Counted from the first letter of the stretch, positions 32,195-41,001 are shown. The stretch is DNA of 43,154 bases from CAIWAH01 sp043755815 (GCA_043755815.1 JAYUSF010000230.1:1-43154); one strand, 5' to 3'. Numbers and translations are program-made. The notes: generated from the letters alone by a model not told the origin.

Positions 32195-34468
32195 TCAGGC
32201 GGCGCGGCGGATGAAGACGGAGTGGTTGAGATCGGCGATGACCTCCTTGAGGCCCTGCTCGCCGAAGAGTTCGACACCCACCTGGGCGGCGTTGAGGATG
32301 GAAAGCGGCGGCGTGAACAGGTCGGTCAGGTCCAGCCGGCCGCGGGCAAGGCCGCGGTTCTTGAGGAGCGAGAGGTATTGGGCCTGGTTGGGAGTGACGT
32401 TGCGGGTGACGAGCCAGGCGCGGAACAGTTCGGCCACCTCTTCCTCGCGCGTCTTGAGCGGGGCGGTGCCCAGGGCGGCGCGGACGAAATCAATGAGGTT
32501 GCCGTCGGGCCGGCGGTAGGCGCGACGGAGGTTGTCCTCGTTGAAGTAGTGCTCGGGCTGGTTGAGCGCGTGCGCGAGCTGCTGCTCTTCCTCGGCTGTG
32601 AGAAGTTCGCCGGCCTTGATCTTGGTGAGCAGCGGATCGTGGGTGGCGGAAGCGCGGACGTCCTTTTCCCAGGTGGAGATGTAGTCGCGTTTGTCCACGC
32701 GCTCGCCTTCGGGGCCAACCTCGACGTAGGAGACGGCTTCGAGCCATTCGTCATTGAGGCCGAGTTCAACCAATTCCGCGTCCGGGCCGGGTGGTCGCGG
32801 ACCGCGGGAACCGCCGGAGCCGCCACCGGTGCCGGTGAAGACGTCAGTTTCGCTGTCGTTGAAGTATTCGTGGTTGCGGAAGAAGTCGTAGATGACGAAC
32901 CGGCGCTTGCCGATATGCGGCGCAGTGCGGGTGCCGCGTCCGCGAATCTGCTGGTAGAGGATCGGGCTGAAGATGCGGCGACAAAGCACGATGTGGAGCA
33001 CCTCGCGGCAATCGAATCCGGTGGTGAGCATGTCCACGCTCACCGCGACCATGGGATAGGTCTCATTCTTGAAGCGTCGGATGGCGGCCGCGGCATCGGG
33101 GATGTCGGACGTGATGACCTCGGCGTAGCGGCCCTTGTGCTCAGGGTGGAGTTCGTTGAGGTATTGGCAGAGCCGTGCGGCGTGGTGCTTGGAGATGGCG
33201 AAGACGATGCCCTTGCCGGGGCCGATTTTCTGACCAGGCGCCAGATCGCGATAGTTCTCCCACGCGAGGCGGTCGAACTCCTGCATCATCTTCCGGTTCG
33301 TGACCTCGTTGGTCCACTTGCGCTCGAACTCGCCCGGGTCGTAGGCGGTGCCGTCCACTTCGGTGCCATCGGCCAGCAGGCAGGTGATGCCGGTGGCGAA
33401 CTTGTAGGGCGTGAGGAAGCCGCCCGCGAAAGCATCCTGGATGCGGTAGCTGAAGTCGGGCTGCCGGTCCTTGCAGTGGTAAAAGCTGAACGTGTTGCGC
33501 TCGATATAGGCAGCCGGAGTGGCGCTCAGACCGACATGGAAGGCGTCGAAGTGGGTCAGCGCGGCCTGCCAGGCACCGTAGATGGAGCGGTGGCACTCGT
33601 CGGCGATGACGACATCGAAGTAGCCAGCGGTGAATTCGCGGTAACGGCCAATCATCGTCTGGAGCAAGGCGACGGTGATCTGCTTTTCCTGCCGGACCAT
33701 GCCGGCTTGCAGCCAATAGCTGCTGTGGCCGGGCAGCAGTTCCTGAATCGCCGAAATGGCCTGCTGGGCGAGCTGTTCGCGGTCCACGAGGAAGAGGATT
33801 CGCTCCGCACGTCCTGCCTCGAAGAGACGCCGCTGGAACAGACAAACCAAATCGGTCTTGCCCGTGCCGGTCGGGAGTTCGTTCAGGAAGCGGCGTTTGC
33901 CCAACTCGAAGGCGTGGTCCATCGCCTTGAGGCATTCCTGCTGGTAGTCGCGAACTTCACGGATTTCACCCTGGCGCAGGTAGGTCTGCGGAATGGGGAC
34001 GGTGGCGAGGGGCTTCGCCTCCTTGCGGAGATAGACCAGACGTTCCAGATCCCGGCGCGAGTAGAAGGAGCTGACCAGCCGGGCGTCGTCGTTCTGGTAG
34101 TCCCAGAAGTAGATGACCTCGCCGTTCGACAGGAAAATGAAGGGAGCGCCAAGGGATTCGGCGTAAGGCAGCGTCTGATTCTTGGCGGTGTAGGGGTCGA
34201 TGGCGGCACGCTTGGCCTCGACGACCGCGAGCGGCCGTCCGCTGGAATCGAGCAACACGTAATCGCCCCGGCCGCGGCCAACCGCAGGGCTGTCGTCGGG
34301 CATAGGTCCGGCCTGGTAGGCAGGTGAGTTGTCCCGAGCAGTCGCAGCAGCCTCCAGGGGCACCGAAACTTCGGTGGTGATCTGGGACTTGTCCGCAGGA
34401 TCCCAGCCGGCGGCCCGCAGTTGGGCGTCGATCAGGATTCGAGCATCAGTTTCGCGTTGTTCCGTCAT
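32195..34468 (-). CDS. hsdR: Type I restriction endonuclease subunit HsdR
   Basis: A 757-residue HsdR. The N-terminal nuclease domain shows RGDYVLLDSSGRPLAVVEAK (D...ExK). The SF2 motor has motif I LPTGTGKTDLV, motif II ADECHRSIYG, motif III LSATPAAY and motif VI QQIRGRGTRTAPHIGKRRFV. A C-terminal helical domain should bind the methyltransferase. It cuts DNA after ATP-driven translocation when HsdS meets unmethylated sites. The ATG at 34468 (TEQRETDARILIDAQL) fits the family start; a GTG at 34519 would add 17 residues. First gene of the six-gene defence operon, divergent from a LysR-type regulator. Confidence 0.95.
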   Translation of the reverse strand: MTEQRETDARILIDAQLRAAGWDPADKSQITTEVSVPLEAAATARDNSPAYQAGPMPDDSPAVGRGRGDYVLLDSSGRPLAVVEAKRAAIDPYTAKNQTLPYAESLGAPFIFLSNGEVIYFWDYQNDDARLVSSFYSRRDLERLVYLRKEAKPLATVPIPQTYLRQGEIREVRDYQQECLKAMDHAFELGKRRFLNELPTGTGKTDLVCLFQRRLFEAGRAERILFLVDREQLAQQAISAIQELLPGHSSYWLQAGMVRQEKQITVALLQTMIGRYREFTAGYFDVVIADECHRSIYGAWQAALTHFDAFHVGLSATPAAYIERNTFSFYHCKDRQPDFSYRIQDAFAGGFLTPYKFATGITCLLADGTEVDGTAYDPGEFERKWTNEVTNRKMMQEFDRLAWENYRDLAPGQKIGPGKGIVFAISKHHAARLCQYLNELHPEHKGRYAEVITSDIPDAAAAIRRFKNETYPMVAVSVDMLTTGFDCREVLHIVLCRRIFSPILYQQIRGRGTRTAPHIGKRRFVIYDFFRNHEYFNDSETDVFTGTGGGSGGSRGPRPPGPDAELVELGLNDEWLEAVSYVEVGPEGERVDKRDYISTWEKDVRASATHDPLLTKIKAGELLTAEEEQQLAHALNQPEHYFNEDNLRRAYRRPDGNLIDFVRAALGTAPLKTREEEVAELFRAWLVTRNVTPNQAQYLSLLKNRGLARGRLDLTDLFTPPLSILNAAQVGVELFGEQGLKEVIADLNHSVFIRRAA

Positions 34469-34544
34469 TCCTAGCGTTTGAAGCAACTCAGGTGTGGCGG
34501 AGTATTTCCACGAGTCCACCGGGCAGCTAGCCTATTTCCCGCAT

Positions 34545-34570
34545 ACCGCATGACTGTGGAGTCATGCGGT
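34545..34570. promoter_or_regulatory. Inverted-repeat candidate operator between hsdR and lysR-type gene
   Basis: ACCGCATGACT (34545-34555) and AGTCATGCGGT (34560-34570) form a perfect 11-bp inverted repeat with a GTGG centre. It lies in the roughly 100-bp divergent region and almost touches the start of the LysR-type gene, the usual place for LysR autoregulation and control of a divergent operon. No T-run follows, so it is not a terminator. Binding by the neighbouring regulator is inferred. Confidence 0.6.
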
Positions 34571-34580
34571 CGTGCGCCTG

Positions 34581-35498
34581 ATGACTGATGACCTGTTCAC
34601 CTGCCGGGGTCTTTCGCTGGACCGACTCGCCTCCTTCGTGGCCATCGCCAAAGCCGGCGGCATCACCGCCGCGTCGGGAGGAAGTCCGAGCCGGCAAAGC
34701 CAACTCAGCCGACAACTGAAGGAGCTGGAAGCGGTCTTCGAAGCCGAACTGGTGCGCCGTGGTCGAGGTCAGTTCTCACTTACCGCGGCCGGCAAGGAGC
34801 TGCTGGCCATCGCGCAGCTTAGCTTTGGCGCGCTTCAGGACTTTGCCCTCGCCTGTGCCCAAGAGCCGGTATCACTTCGGATCGCGGCCGGGGAAAGCCT
34901 CCTGCAAGGGTTGATCGTGCCGGTCTTGCCGGAGGTGGAACAGGTCGTCCCCAACGTGAGTTGGACTCTGCTCAACCGGCGGAGCGCCGACACGATCGAG
35001 GGCCTGCTGACGGGCGATTGCGACCTCGGAATCGTGCGCCAAAGCGGGTTGCCCAGGAGTTTGAAAGCGCTCCCGGCTGGCGAGGTAACGCACGTGCTGG
35101 TGATTCCGCCGAATCTCGCCATTCGACATCCAAAGAAAGATGGTAACCTGCTGGATGGCCTTCCACTGGCCTTGGCTGAAACCGCGGAGATGACCACTGG
35201 TTCACTGGCCGGGGCACTAGGCAGCCACGAGCTGAGGATTCGGCTCTGGTGCTCATCGTTACCGCAGGCGGCGGAAGCGGTCCGGCAGGGAATGGCAGCG
35301 GCAATCTTGCCACAGTTCATGGCCCGCCAGCCTGAGTTCTCGGACTGCCAGATCGAAACCCTGCCCAGCCTGTGCGCCTTCGACCGCCGGATCGCAGTCG
35401 CTTGGAATCCGAAGGCCGTCGTCACTCGGCCGGTGATCGGTAAAGCCGCCAACGCACTCGCCAAGATCAGCAAGGACCGTCTGAACTTTCGGGTTTGA
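34581..35498 (+). CDS. LysR-family transcriptional regulator divergent from the restriction operon
   Basis: A protein of about 305 residues with a LysR winged helix-turn-helix at the N-terminus (LASFVAIAKAGGITAASGG, QSQLSRQLKELEAVFEAELV) and a periplasmic-binding-protein-like effector domain after about residue 95 (LRIAAGESLLQGLIVPVLPE). The ligand is unknown. The helix-turn-helix lacks the usual start MNLRQLRYF. An ATG at 34581 and a GTG at 34572 are both possible. Position suggests that it controls itself and the hsdR operon through the inverted repeat at 34545-34570. Confidence 0.88.
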   Translation: MTDDLFTCRGLSLDRLASFVAIAKAGGITAASGGSPSRQSQLSRQLKELEAVFEAELVRRGRGQFSLTAAGKELLAIAQLSFGALQDFALACAQEPVSLRIAAGESLLQGLIVPVLPEVEQVVPNVSWTLLNRRSADTIEGLLTGDCDLGIVRQSGLPRSLKALPAGEVTHVLVIPPNLAIRHPKKDGNLLDGLPLALAETAEMTTGSLAGALGSHELRIRLWCSSLPQAAEAVRQGMAAAILPQFMARQPEFSDCQIETLPSLCAFDRRIAVAWNPKAVVTRPVIGKAANALAKISKDRLNFRV

Positions 35499-35534
35499 AG
35501 CTGATCCAGAGCATCGACGAGACAACATTCTTGG

Positions 35535-35563
35535 CAGACGTCGCTTTCCCATTTGTTTAGTCT
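35535..35563 (+). promoter_or_regulatory. Candidate promoter of the galM-sulfatase operon
   Basis: CAGACG (35535-35540) and TAGTCT (35558-35563) are 17 bases apart. The predicted start of transcription coincides with the galM ATG at 35570, implying a leaderless mRNA. The match to sigma-70 consensus is modest. Confidence 0.35.
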
Positions 35564-35569
35564 GCGCCC

Positions 35570-36709
35570 ATGTCCACTTCGTCACCTACTGCGCTACAAT
35601 TCACCCGCCGCGAGGCCTGCGTGCTGGGACTCACTTCTCTCGCCGGCCTAGCCACCGGCTGTGTGGTCAACCGCGAGGCCGAGTTGGTCCGCGTGGCCTC
35701 CGCACCGTTGGGCTCCCTCGCTGACGGCCGCCGGGTGCCGGTTCACACGTTGCGAAACCGCCACGGGTTGCTCGTCCGCGTGATGGACTATGGGGCCACC
35801 GTAACCGCCATCAACGCGCCAGACCGGCATGGCAACGCCACCAACGTCGTCTGCGGCGCGTCCACGCTGGAGGACTACCTCAGGGGTTTTCCGGCGGCCT
35901 CGGTCATCGGGCGCTACGCCAACCGCATTCACAACGCCCGCTTCCCGCTCGACGGCCGCGAGGTCCGGGTGACGCCCAATGCCAGCCCGAATCACATCCA
36001 CGGCGGCAACGAGGGGTTTGCCAGCAAGCTGTGGACCTCGAAGACGCGGTCCACCTCGCGCGACGCCAGCGTGGAGCTGAGCCTGCACAGTGCCGACGGT
36101 GAGGAAGGCTATCCCGGCAACCTCGACGTGACGGTCACCTACACGCTGAACGACGACAACGAGCTGGTCCTGCATTACGCGGCGACCACGGACAAGCCGA
36201 CGGTCGTGAACCTGACGAACCATGCCTACTTCAACCTCGCGGGCGGCGGCGACGTTTACGGGCACGAGGCACAGATCTTCGCCGACCAGTTCACGCCCGC
36301 CGACGGGGCGCTGATACCGACCGGCGAAATCCGGCCGCTCGCCGGCACGCTGCTCGACTTCCGCACGCCGCACCGCATCGGCGAGCGCATCGGCCAGATC
36401 GAGGGACCGAGCGGCTACGACCACAACTTCGTGCTCCGCGGCCAGGCGGGCACGCTGCGGCCGGCGGCGCGGGTCGTGGAGCCGCTGTCCGGCCGCGTGC
36501 TGGAATGCCGCACCACGGAACCCGGCGTGCAGCTTTACACGGCGAACCATTTCAGCGGGCGGCCGTATCCCAAACACGGTGCGTTTTGCCTGGAGACGCA
36601 GCATTACCCGGATTCGCCCAACCAACCGACGTTCCCGTCAACCGTGCTGCGGCCGGGCAAACCGTTCCAATCGGAGACCCGCTTCAAGTTCACCACCGTC
36701 GCCGGATGA
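35570..36709 (+). CDS. galM: Aldose 1-epimerase, probable Tat-exported lipoprotein
   Basis: A 379-residue GalM-type mutarotase that interconverts alpha and beta anomers of aldoses. The N-terminus FTRREACVLGLTSLAGLATGC combines a twin-arginine signal with a lipobox Cys, so it is probably exported folded by Tat and lipid-anchored, unlike cytosolic GalM. Active-site motifs are visible: GRYANRI, NHIHGG, the catalytic His in NLTNHAYFNLAG, and the catalytic Glu in CLETQHYPDSPNQP. Its stop overlaps the start of the next gene (ATGA), heading an operon with a sulfatase. Confidence 0.93.
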   Translation: MSTSSPTALQFTRREACVLGLTSLAGLATGCVVNREAELVRVASAPLGSLADGRRVPVHTLRNRHGLLVRVMDYGATVTAINAPDRHGNATNVVCGASTLEDYLRGFPAASVIGRYANRIHNARFPLDGREVRVTPNASPNHIHGGNEGFASKLWTSKTRSTSRDASVELSLHSADGEEGYPGNLDVTVTYTLNDDNELVLHYAATTDKPTVVNLTNHAYFNLAGGGDVYGHEAQIFADQFTPADGALIPTGEIRPLAGTLLDFRTPHRIGERIGQIEGPSGYDHNFVLRGQAGTLRPAARVVEPLSGRVLECRTTEPGVQLYTANHFSGRPYPKHGAFCLETQHYPDSPNQPTFPSTVLRPGKPFQSETRFKFTTVAG

Positions 36710-36981
36710 AGGCCAAGCCCGCCACGCCCGGACAGCGCGCCCGGCTCGAAGCGGCGCTGAATGCCGACGTCTCCATCGAGTCGCTCGTGAAGTTCGCCCA
36801 AGCGCTCAAGGCCGAAGGGCTGGTGCAGGCGCCAATGTATCAGCTCTTCGACGAATGCCGGCGGATGCTGGAAGAGGAGGGCGACGAGGCGCTCTGCGCA
36901 ACGCTTGACGACGTGCTGGACGTGATCGCCGGCTGGTGTGAACCGGAGCGCTGGCTGTTCCCAACCGAACTGGAGCTGTGA
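36706..36981 (+). CDS. Uncharacterised 91-residue protein between galM and sulfatase
   Basis: A small acidic, helical protein beginning MKAKPATPGQRARLEAAL and ending RWLFPTELEL, without signal peptide or membrane segment. I do not recognise the family. It overlaps galM by 4 nt and the sulfatase start by 4 nt (GTGA at 36978-36981), strong evidence that it is a real translated gene in the operon. Central segments (LVKFAQALKAEGLVQAPMYQLF, DEALCATLDDVLDVIAGWC) suggest a compact helical cytosolic protein. Confidence 0.75.
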   Translation: MKAKPATPGQRARLEAALNADVSIESLVKFAQALKAEGLVQAPMYQLFDECRRMLEEEGDEALCATLDDVLDVIAGWCEPERWLFPTELEL

Positions 36982-38504
36982 ACGGGACGCGAACCAACCT
37001 TGCCGGACGGCTCCTGGCGGGTTCGTGCACCCGCGCGTTGTCGGCCTTGGTTCTGTTGTCCGGGTTCCTGCTCGGCAGCGTTTTCGCGGCAGCCGCCGAC
37101 CGGAAGGCCACGCCCAACATTGTCCTCATCCTCGCGGACGATCTCGGCTGGGGTGATCTCGGCTGCTACAACCGGGATTCAAAAATCCCCACGCCGCGCC
37201 TTGACCGTCTCGCGGGCGAAGGCCTCCGCTTCAACGACGCCCATTCGCCGAGCGCCGTCTGCACGCCCACGCGCTACGGCCTGCTCACGGGGCGCTACAC
37301 CTGGCGCACCCGGCTAAAACAGGGCGTGCTCTGGGGTTATTCCCGGCCCTTGGTCGAACCGGGCCAGCTCACCGCCGCCTCATTGCTGCGGCAGCACGGC
37401 TACACCACCGCGTGCATCGGCAAGTGGCACCTGGGTCTGGGTTGGCCCACGACCGGTCCTGCGCCGACGGGCGACGCGGCGACTGCGGACGCGAAACCCG
37501 AACTGGTGGATTTCACGCAACCCTTCAGTGCCGGCCCGCACACGGTGGGATTCGACTACAGCTACGTCCTGCCCGGCTCGCTCGACATGGAACCCTACGT
37601 GTTCGTCGAGAATGGTCGCGTGGACGGCGTGCCGGCGAACAGCGTTGCCGGCAGCAAGCACCAGCGGCAGGGCGGCGGCGGTTTTTGGCGGGGCGGTCCC
37701 GCGGCGCCCGGTTTCAACCATGAAGGTTGCCAGCCGAAGTTCGCTACCAAGGCCGTTGAATTCATCCGCCAGCAGTCCGCGGCCCGTCCTTTCTTCCTCT
37801 ACCTGCCGCTCACTTCCCCGCATGACCCGTGGTTGCCAACCCTGGAATTCAAGGGACGCAGCCAAGCCGGAGTGCGCGGCGATTTTGTGGCTCAGGTGGA
37901 TGCGACGGTCGGTCTCATCCTTGATGCCCTGAAGGCGCGCGGACTGGACCGGAACACGCTCGTCATCTTCACCAGCGACAACGGCGCGCACTGGCTACCG
38001 GACGAGGTCACGCGCACCGGACACGCGGCAAATGGCGCCTGGCGCGGCATGAAATCCGATACGTGGGAAGGCGGCCATCGCGTGCCCATCCTCGCCCGCT
38101 GGCCCGGTGTCATCCGTCCCGGTCGCACGAGCGACGCGCTGCTCGGACTGAACGATTTCACCGCCACCCTGGCCGACCTGCTCGGCACGAAACTTCCCGC
38201 CGGCGCGGCCGAAGACAGCCAGAGTTTCCTTGGAGTGTTGCGCGGCACGGCCCGCTCGGCGCGCGAATCACTGGTGCTGCATTCGATCGACGGTGCCTTC
38301 GTCCTGCGCCAGGGGCCGTGGAAATTCATCGACGGCCGCGGTTCAGGCGGCTGGACAAGGGGCGAAGTGGCCGAGGCCGGACAACTTTACGATCTCCGGA
38401 CTGAACCGGCCGAGACCCGCAATCGTTACAGTCAGGAACCGGCCCGCGTAGCGGCGATGCGGGCGGCCCTGGCACGGATCCGGGGTAACGACGGCCCGCC
38501 GTGA
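36978..38504 (+). CDS. Exported sulfatase (type I, formylglycine)
   Basis: A 508-residue arylsulfatase-type enzyme that hydrolyses sulfate esters, probably on polysaccharides. The signal peptide (ALSALVLLSGFLLGSVFAAA) follows a GTG start. Metal ligands appear in VLILADDLGWGDLG. The activation motif SAVCTPTRYGLLTGR holds Cys95, converted to formylglycine (CxPxR). Further ligands are in IFTSDNGAHW. The downstream TWEGGHRVPILARWPG is typical. An anaerobic or FGE-type maturase would be required; none is seen in this window. It overlaps the 91-residue gene by 4 nt. Confidence 0.96.
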   Translation: MNGTRTNLAGRLLAGSCTRALSALVLLSGFLLGSVFAAAADRKATPNIVLILADDLGWGDLGCYNRDSKIPTPRLDRLAGEGLRFNDAHSPSAVCTPTRYGLLTGRYTWRTRLKQGVLWGYSRPLVEPGQLTAASLLRQHGYTTACIGKWHLGLGWPTTGPAPTGDAATADAKPELVDFTQPFSAGPHTVGFDYSYVLPGSLDMEPYVFVENGRVDGVPANSVAGSKHQRQGGGGFWRGGPAAPGFNHEGCQPKFATKAVEFIRQQSAARPFFLYLPLTSPHDPWLPTLEFKGRSQAGVRGDFVAQVDATVGLILDALKARGLDRNTLVIFTSDNGAHWLPDEVTRTGHAANGAWRGMKSDTWEGGHRVPILARWPGVIRPGRTSDALLGLNDFTATLADLLGTKLPAGAAEDSQSFLGVLRGTARSARESLVLHSIDGAFVLRQGPWKFIDGRGSGGWTRGEVAEAGQLYDLRTEPAETRNRYSQEPARVAAMRAALARIRGNDGPP

Positions 38505-38586
38505 GCCGGATTCTTCCCGAAGAATTTTCATCAAACACCGTTCCGCGAGCGCGCCGGGCGCGACACACTTCGGCAAAATCACCCAC

Positions 38587-39915
38587 ATGAAACCACGACT
38601 GCTGTTCGTCCTCACGGCCCTGTTCGCCGGTCTCGCCGCACCGCTGCACGCGGCGGACGCCATTCCGATCAATTACGACGAGGCCAAGGTCGGCAACGAT
38701 CCCCTGCCCGACCCGCTGAAGTTCGAGAACGGCCGGGCGGTCACTTCGGCCAAAGCGTGGCGGGACCGGCGCCGGGAATTGCTCCGGCTGTTCCAGACGC
38801 ACGTTTACGGCCGGAGCCCGGGCCGGCCCCGCGGCATGACCTTTGCCGTCACCGGGACCGACGCCAACGCCCTCGGTGGAAGCGCGACCCGCAAGGAAGT
38901 GGACATTCGCCTCGCCGGCACGGCGGCCGGGCCGGTGATCCACGTGCTGCTCTACCTGCCCAACGGAGCCAAAGCGCCTGCGCCCGTCTTCCTCGGGCTC
39001 AACTTCGAGGGCAACCAATGCGTCGAGCGCGACCCGGGGATCACGCTGCCCACCGGCTGGATGCGCGACCACAAAGAAGCGGGCATCCTCAACAACCGCG
39101 CCACCGAAGCCTCGCGCGGGGCCCAGGCCAGCCGGTGGAACGTGGAGAAGATCATCCGCCGCGGCTACGCGTTCGCCACCGTTTACTACGGTGATCTGGA
39201 ACCGGATCACGCCGAGGGCTGGCGCACCGGAGTTCGCTCCGTGTTCCCCGTCAACCAAGGCCGTCGCACCGCCCCGGCGCGCGAACCCATCGCAACGCTC
39301 GCCGCGGACGACTGGGGCGCGATCGGCGCCTGGGCCTGGGGACTGAGCCGGGTCGTGGACTATCTTGAGACCGACCACGCCATTGACGCCAAACGCGTCG
39401 TGCTGACCGGGCATTCCCGGCTGGGTAAAACTTCGCTCTGGGCTGGGGCGCAGGACGAACGGATCGCGATCGTGATCTCCAACAACTCCGGCGAAGGCGG
39501 TGCCGCGCTGGCCCGCCGCGACTACGGCGAGACCGCCCTGCGGATCAACACCTCGTTCCCGCACTGGTTCAACGGCAACTTCAAACGCTACAGCACCAAC
39601 GTCGCCGCCCTGCCGGTGGACCAGCATGAAGTCATCGCCCTGATTGCGCCCCGGCCGGTTTACGTCGCCAGCGCGGTCGAGGACCGCTGGGCCGATCCGC
39701 GCGGTGAGTTTCTTGCCGCCCAGGCGGCCGGTCCGGTTTACCGTCTGCTCGGCACGGACGGACTTACGGCCGCCGATTGGCCCGGCGTGCACCAACCGGT
39801 TCACTCCACCATCGGCTACCACCTGCGGGCGGGCATTCACGACGTCACCGAATACGACTGGGATCAGTGGCTGGAGTTCGCGGACCGGCACCTGGGGGGC
39901 GCCTCCCATCGGTAA
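38587..39915 (+). CDS. Carbohydrate esterase family 15-like (glucuronoyl methylesterase)
   Basis: A 442-residue secreted alpha/beta-hydrolase (signal cleavage near LHAAD). It has the bacterial CE15 pattern: VFLGLNFEGNQC forming the oxyanion region, the nucleophile in TGHSRLGKTSLWAGA, an acidic residue in NNSGEGGAAL, and a C-terminal His in AGIHDVTEYDW. CE15 enzymes cleave ester bonds between lignin and glucuronoxylan; such bacterial genes are often annotated acetylxylan esterase. It lies 82 bp after the sulfatase and may share its transcript, together forming a polysaccharide-processing set with the epimerase. Confidence 0.85.
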   Translation: MKPRLLFVLTALFAGLAAPLHAADAIPINYDEAKVGNDPLPDPLKFENGRAVTSAKAWRDRRRELLRLFQTHVYGRSPGRPRGMTFAVTGTDANALGGSATRKEVDIRLAGTAAGPVIHVLLYLPNGAKAPAPVFLGLNFEGNQCVERDPGITLPTGWMRDHKEAGILNNRATEASRGAQASRWNVEKIIRRGYAFATVYYGDLEPDHAEGWRTGVRSVFPVNQGRRTAPAREPIATLAADDWGAIGAWAWGLSRVVDYLETDHAIDAKRVVLTGHSRLGKTSLWAGAQDERIAIVISNNSGEGGAALARRDYGETALRINTSFPHWFNGNFKRYSTNVAALPVDQHEVIALIAPRPVYVASAVEDRWADPRGEFLAAQAAGPVYRLLGTDGLTAADWPGVHQPVHSTIGYHLRAGIHDVTEYDWDQWLEFADRHLGGASHR

Positions 39916-39957
39916 CGTGCTAACCTCAGCGGCAAACGAAACGATCTTTCTGAAACC

Positions 39958-39986
39958 TTTCGTCATTCCATCGGATGGACTATTCC
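39958..39986 (+). promoter_or_regulatory. Candidate promoter of the DUF4097 gene
   Basis: TTTCGT (39958-39963) and TATTCC (39981-39986) are separated by 17 bases, immediately before the GTG at 39991. If used, initiation at the ATG at 40000 would leave a leader of only a few bases. The consensus match is weak. Confidence 0.3.
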
Positions 39987-39990
39987 GACC

Positions 39991-41001
39991 GTGAAACACA
40001 TGAACCTCCTGCCAGTCTGGCTCGCAGCGGTGCTGCTCGCGTTGTCGATCCTCCCGTCGGCCTCAGCGTTCACAACATCCACCAACCGAACGTTCACCGT
40101 CGCGACCGGCGGCCGGCTCGACATCGACGCCGACCGCGGCGCCATCACCGTGGCCACGGCGGACACCACCATCCTTTCAGTCACCGTGGACCGCGAGATG
40201 AAACGAGTCTCCGTCGGCAAGGCGCTCGAAATCTTTGCGGCTCACGCGCTGACGTTCGAGCAGGACGGAAACACCGTGACCGTGAAGGCACGCCTGCCAA
40301 AGTCCGATCAGCTTTGGAGCCGCAAGACCTCCGGCCTCAACGTGAAATACACCGTCACCGTGCCCAGGAAGTTCGACCTGAAGCTCGGCACGGCGGGCGG
40401 GGCGATCTACGTGGAGGACATCACCGGACAGCTCAAGCTGGAGACTGCGGGCGGTTCCATCCGCACCGGCCAGGTTGACGGCTCGGTCAAGGCCGACACC
40501 GCCGGCGGCAGCATCGAGGTCGCGGGTGCTACCGGCGCGGTGGACGCGGATACGGCCGGCGGCTCCATCAAGCTCGGCAAGATGGCCGGCCCCGTGAAGG
40601 CCGACACCGCGGGCGGCTCCATCCGCATCGCTTCGGCCGCCGGTCCGGTCCATGCCGCCACGAGTGGCGGCAGCATTGAGATCAACGATGCAGCCGCCCC
40701 GGTAAAGGCCTCTACCTCCGGCGGCTCGATCACTGCGCGCTTCATCGGGGCCCCGGATGGTGAGAGCACCCTCGACTGCACCGGCGGCGGCGTGACGGTT
40801 TACGTCGCGGACAAGGTGGGCTTCCACCTCGACGCCCAGAGCATCGGCGGCGGCGTCCGCTCGGACTTGGACGTTGAAACGGACCGCAAGCCGTCGCGCA
40901 GTTCCCTGAAGGGCAAACTGAACGGCGGCGGATCCGTGCTGAAACTCCGGTCCACCGGCGGCGGCATCACCATCAAAGGCTTGGCAGCGAAGACGCCCTG
41001 A
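39991..41001 (+). CDS. Exported DUF4097-type beta-helix repeat protein
   Basis: A 336-residue protein with a signal peptide (LLPVWLAAVLLALSILPSASA). The mature part begins with the bacterial DUF4097/YvlB-like sheet (LDIDADRGAITVATADT). The centre (about residues 130-250) has seven or more copies of a unit of about 19 residues containing TAGGSI (KADTAGGSI, DADTAGGSI, AATSGGSI), which would stack as a right-handed beta-solenoid. The family is described as putative adhesin or lipid-linked; no function is proven. Start codons at 39991 (GTG) and 40000 (ATG) are both possible. Confidence 0.85.
   Translation: MKHMNLLPVWLAAVLLALSILPSASAFTTSTNRTFTVATGGRLDIDADRGAITVATADTTILSVTVDREMKRVSVGKALEIFAAHALTFEQDGNTVTVKARLPKSDQLWSRKTSGLNVKYTVTVPRKFDLKLGTAGGAIYVEDITGQLKLETAGGSIRTGQVDGSVKADTAGGSIEVAGATGAVDADTAGGSIKLGKMAGPVKADTAGGSIRIASAAGPVHAATSGGSIEINDAAAPVKASTSGGSITARFIGAPDGESTLDCTGGGVTVYVADKVGFHLDAQSIGGGVRSDLDVETDRKPSRSSLKGKLNGGGSVLKLRSTGGGITIKGLAAKTP

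Noticed and set aside
31061..34327. 1088-residue plus-strand open frame
   Set aside because: It is antisense to hsdM and hsdR, whose motifs are unmistakable. Long antisense frames are expected at this GC content.
38326..39999. 557-residue minus-strand open frame
   Set aside because: Antisense shadow of the CE15-like esterase and sulfatase genes.
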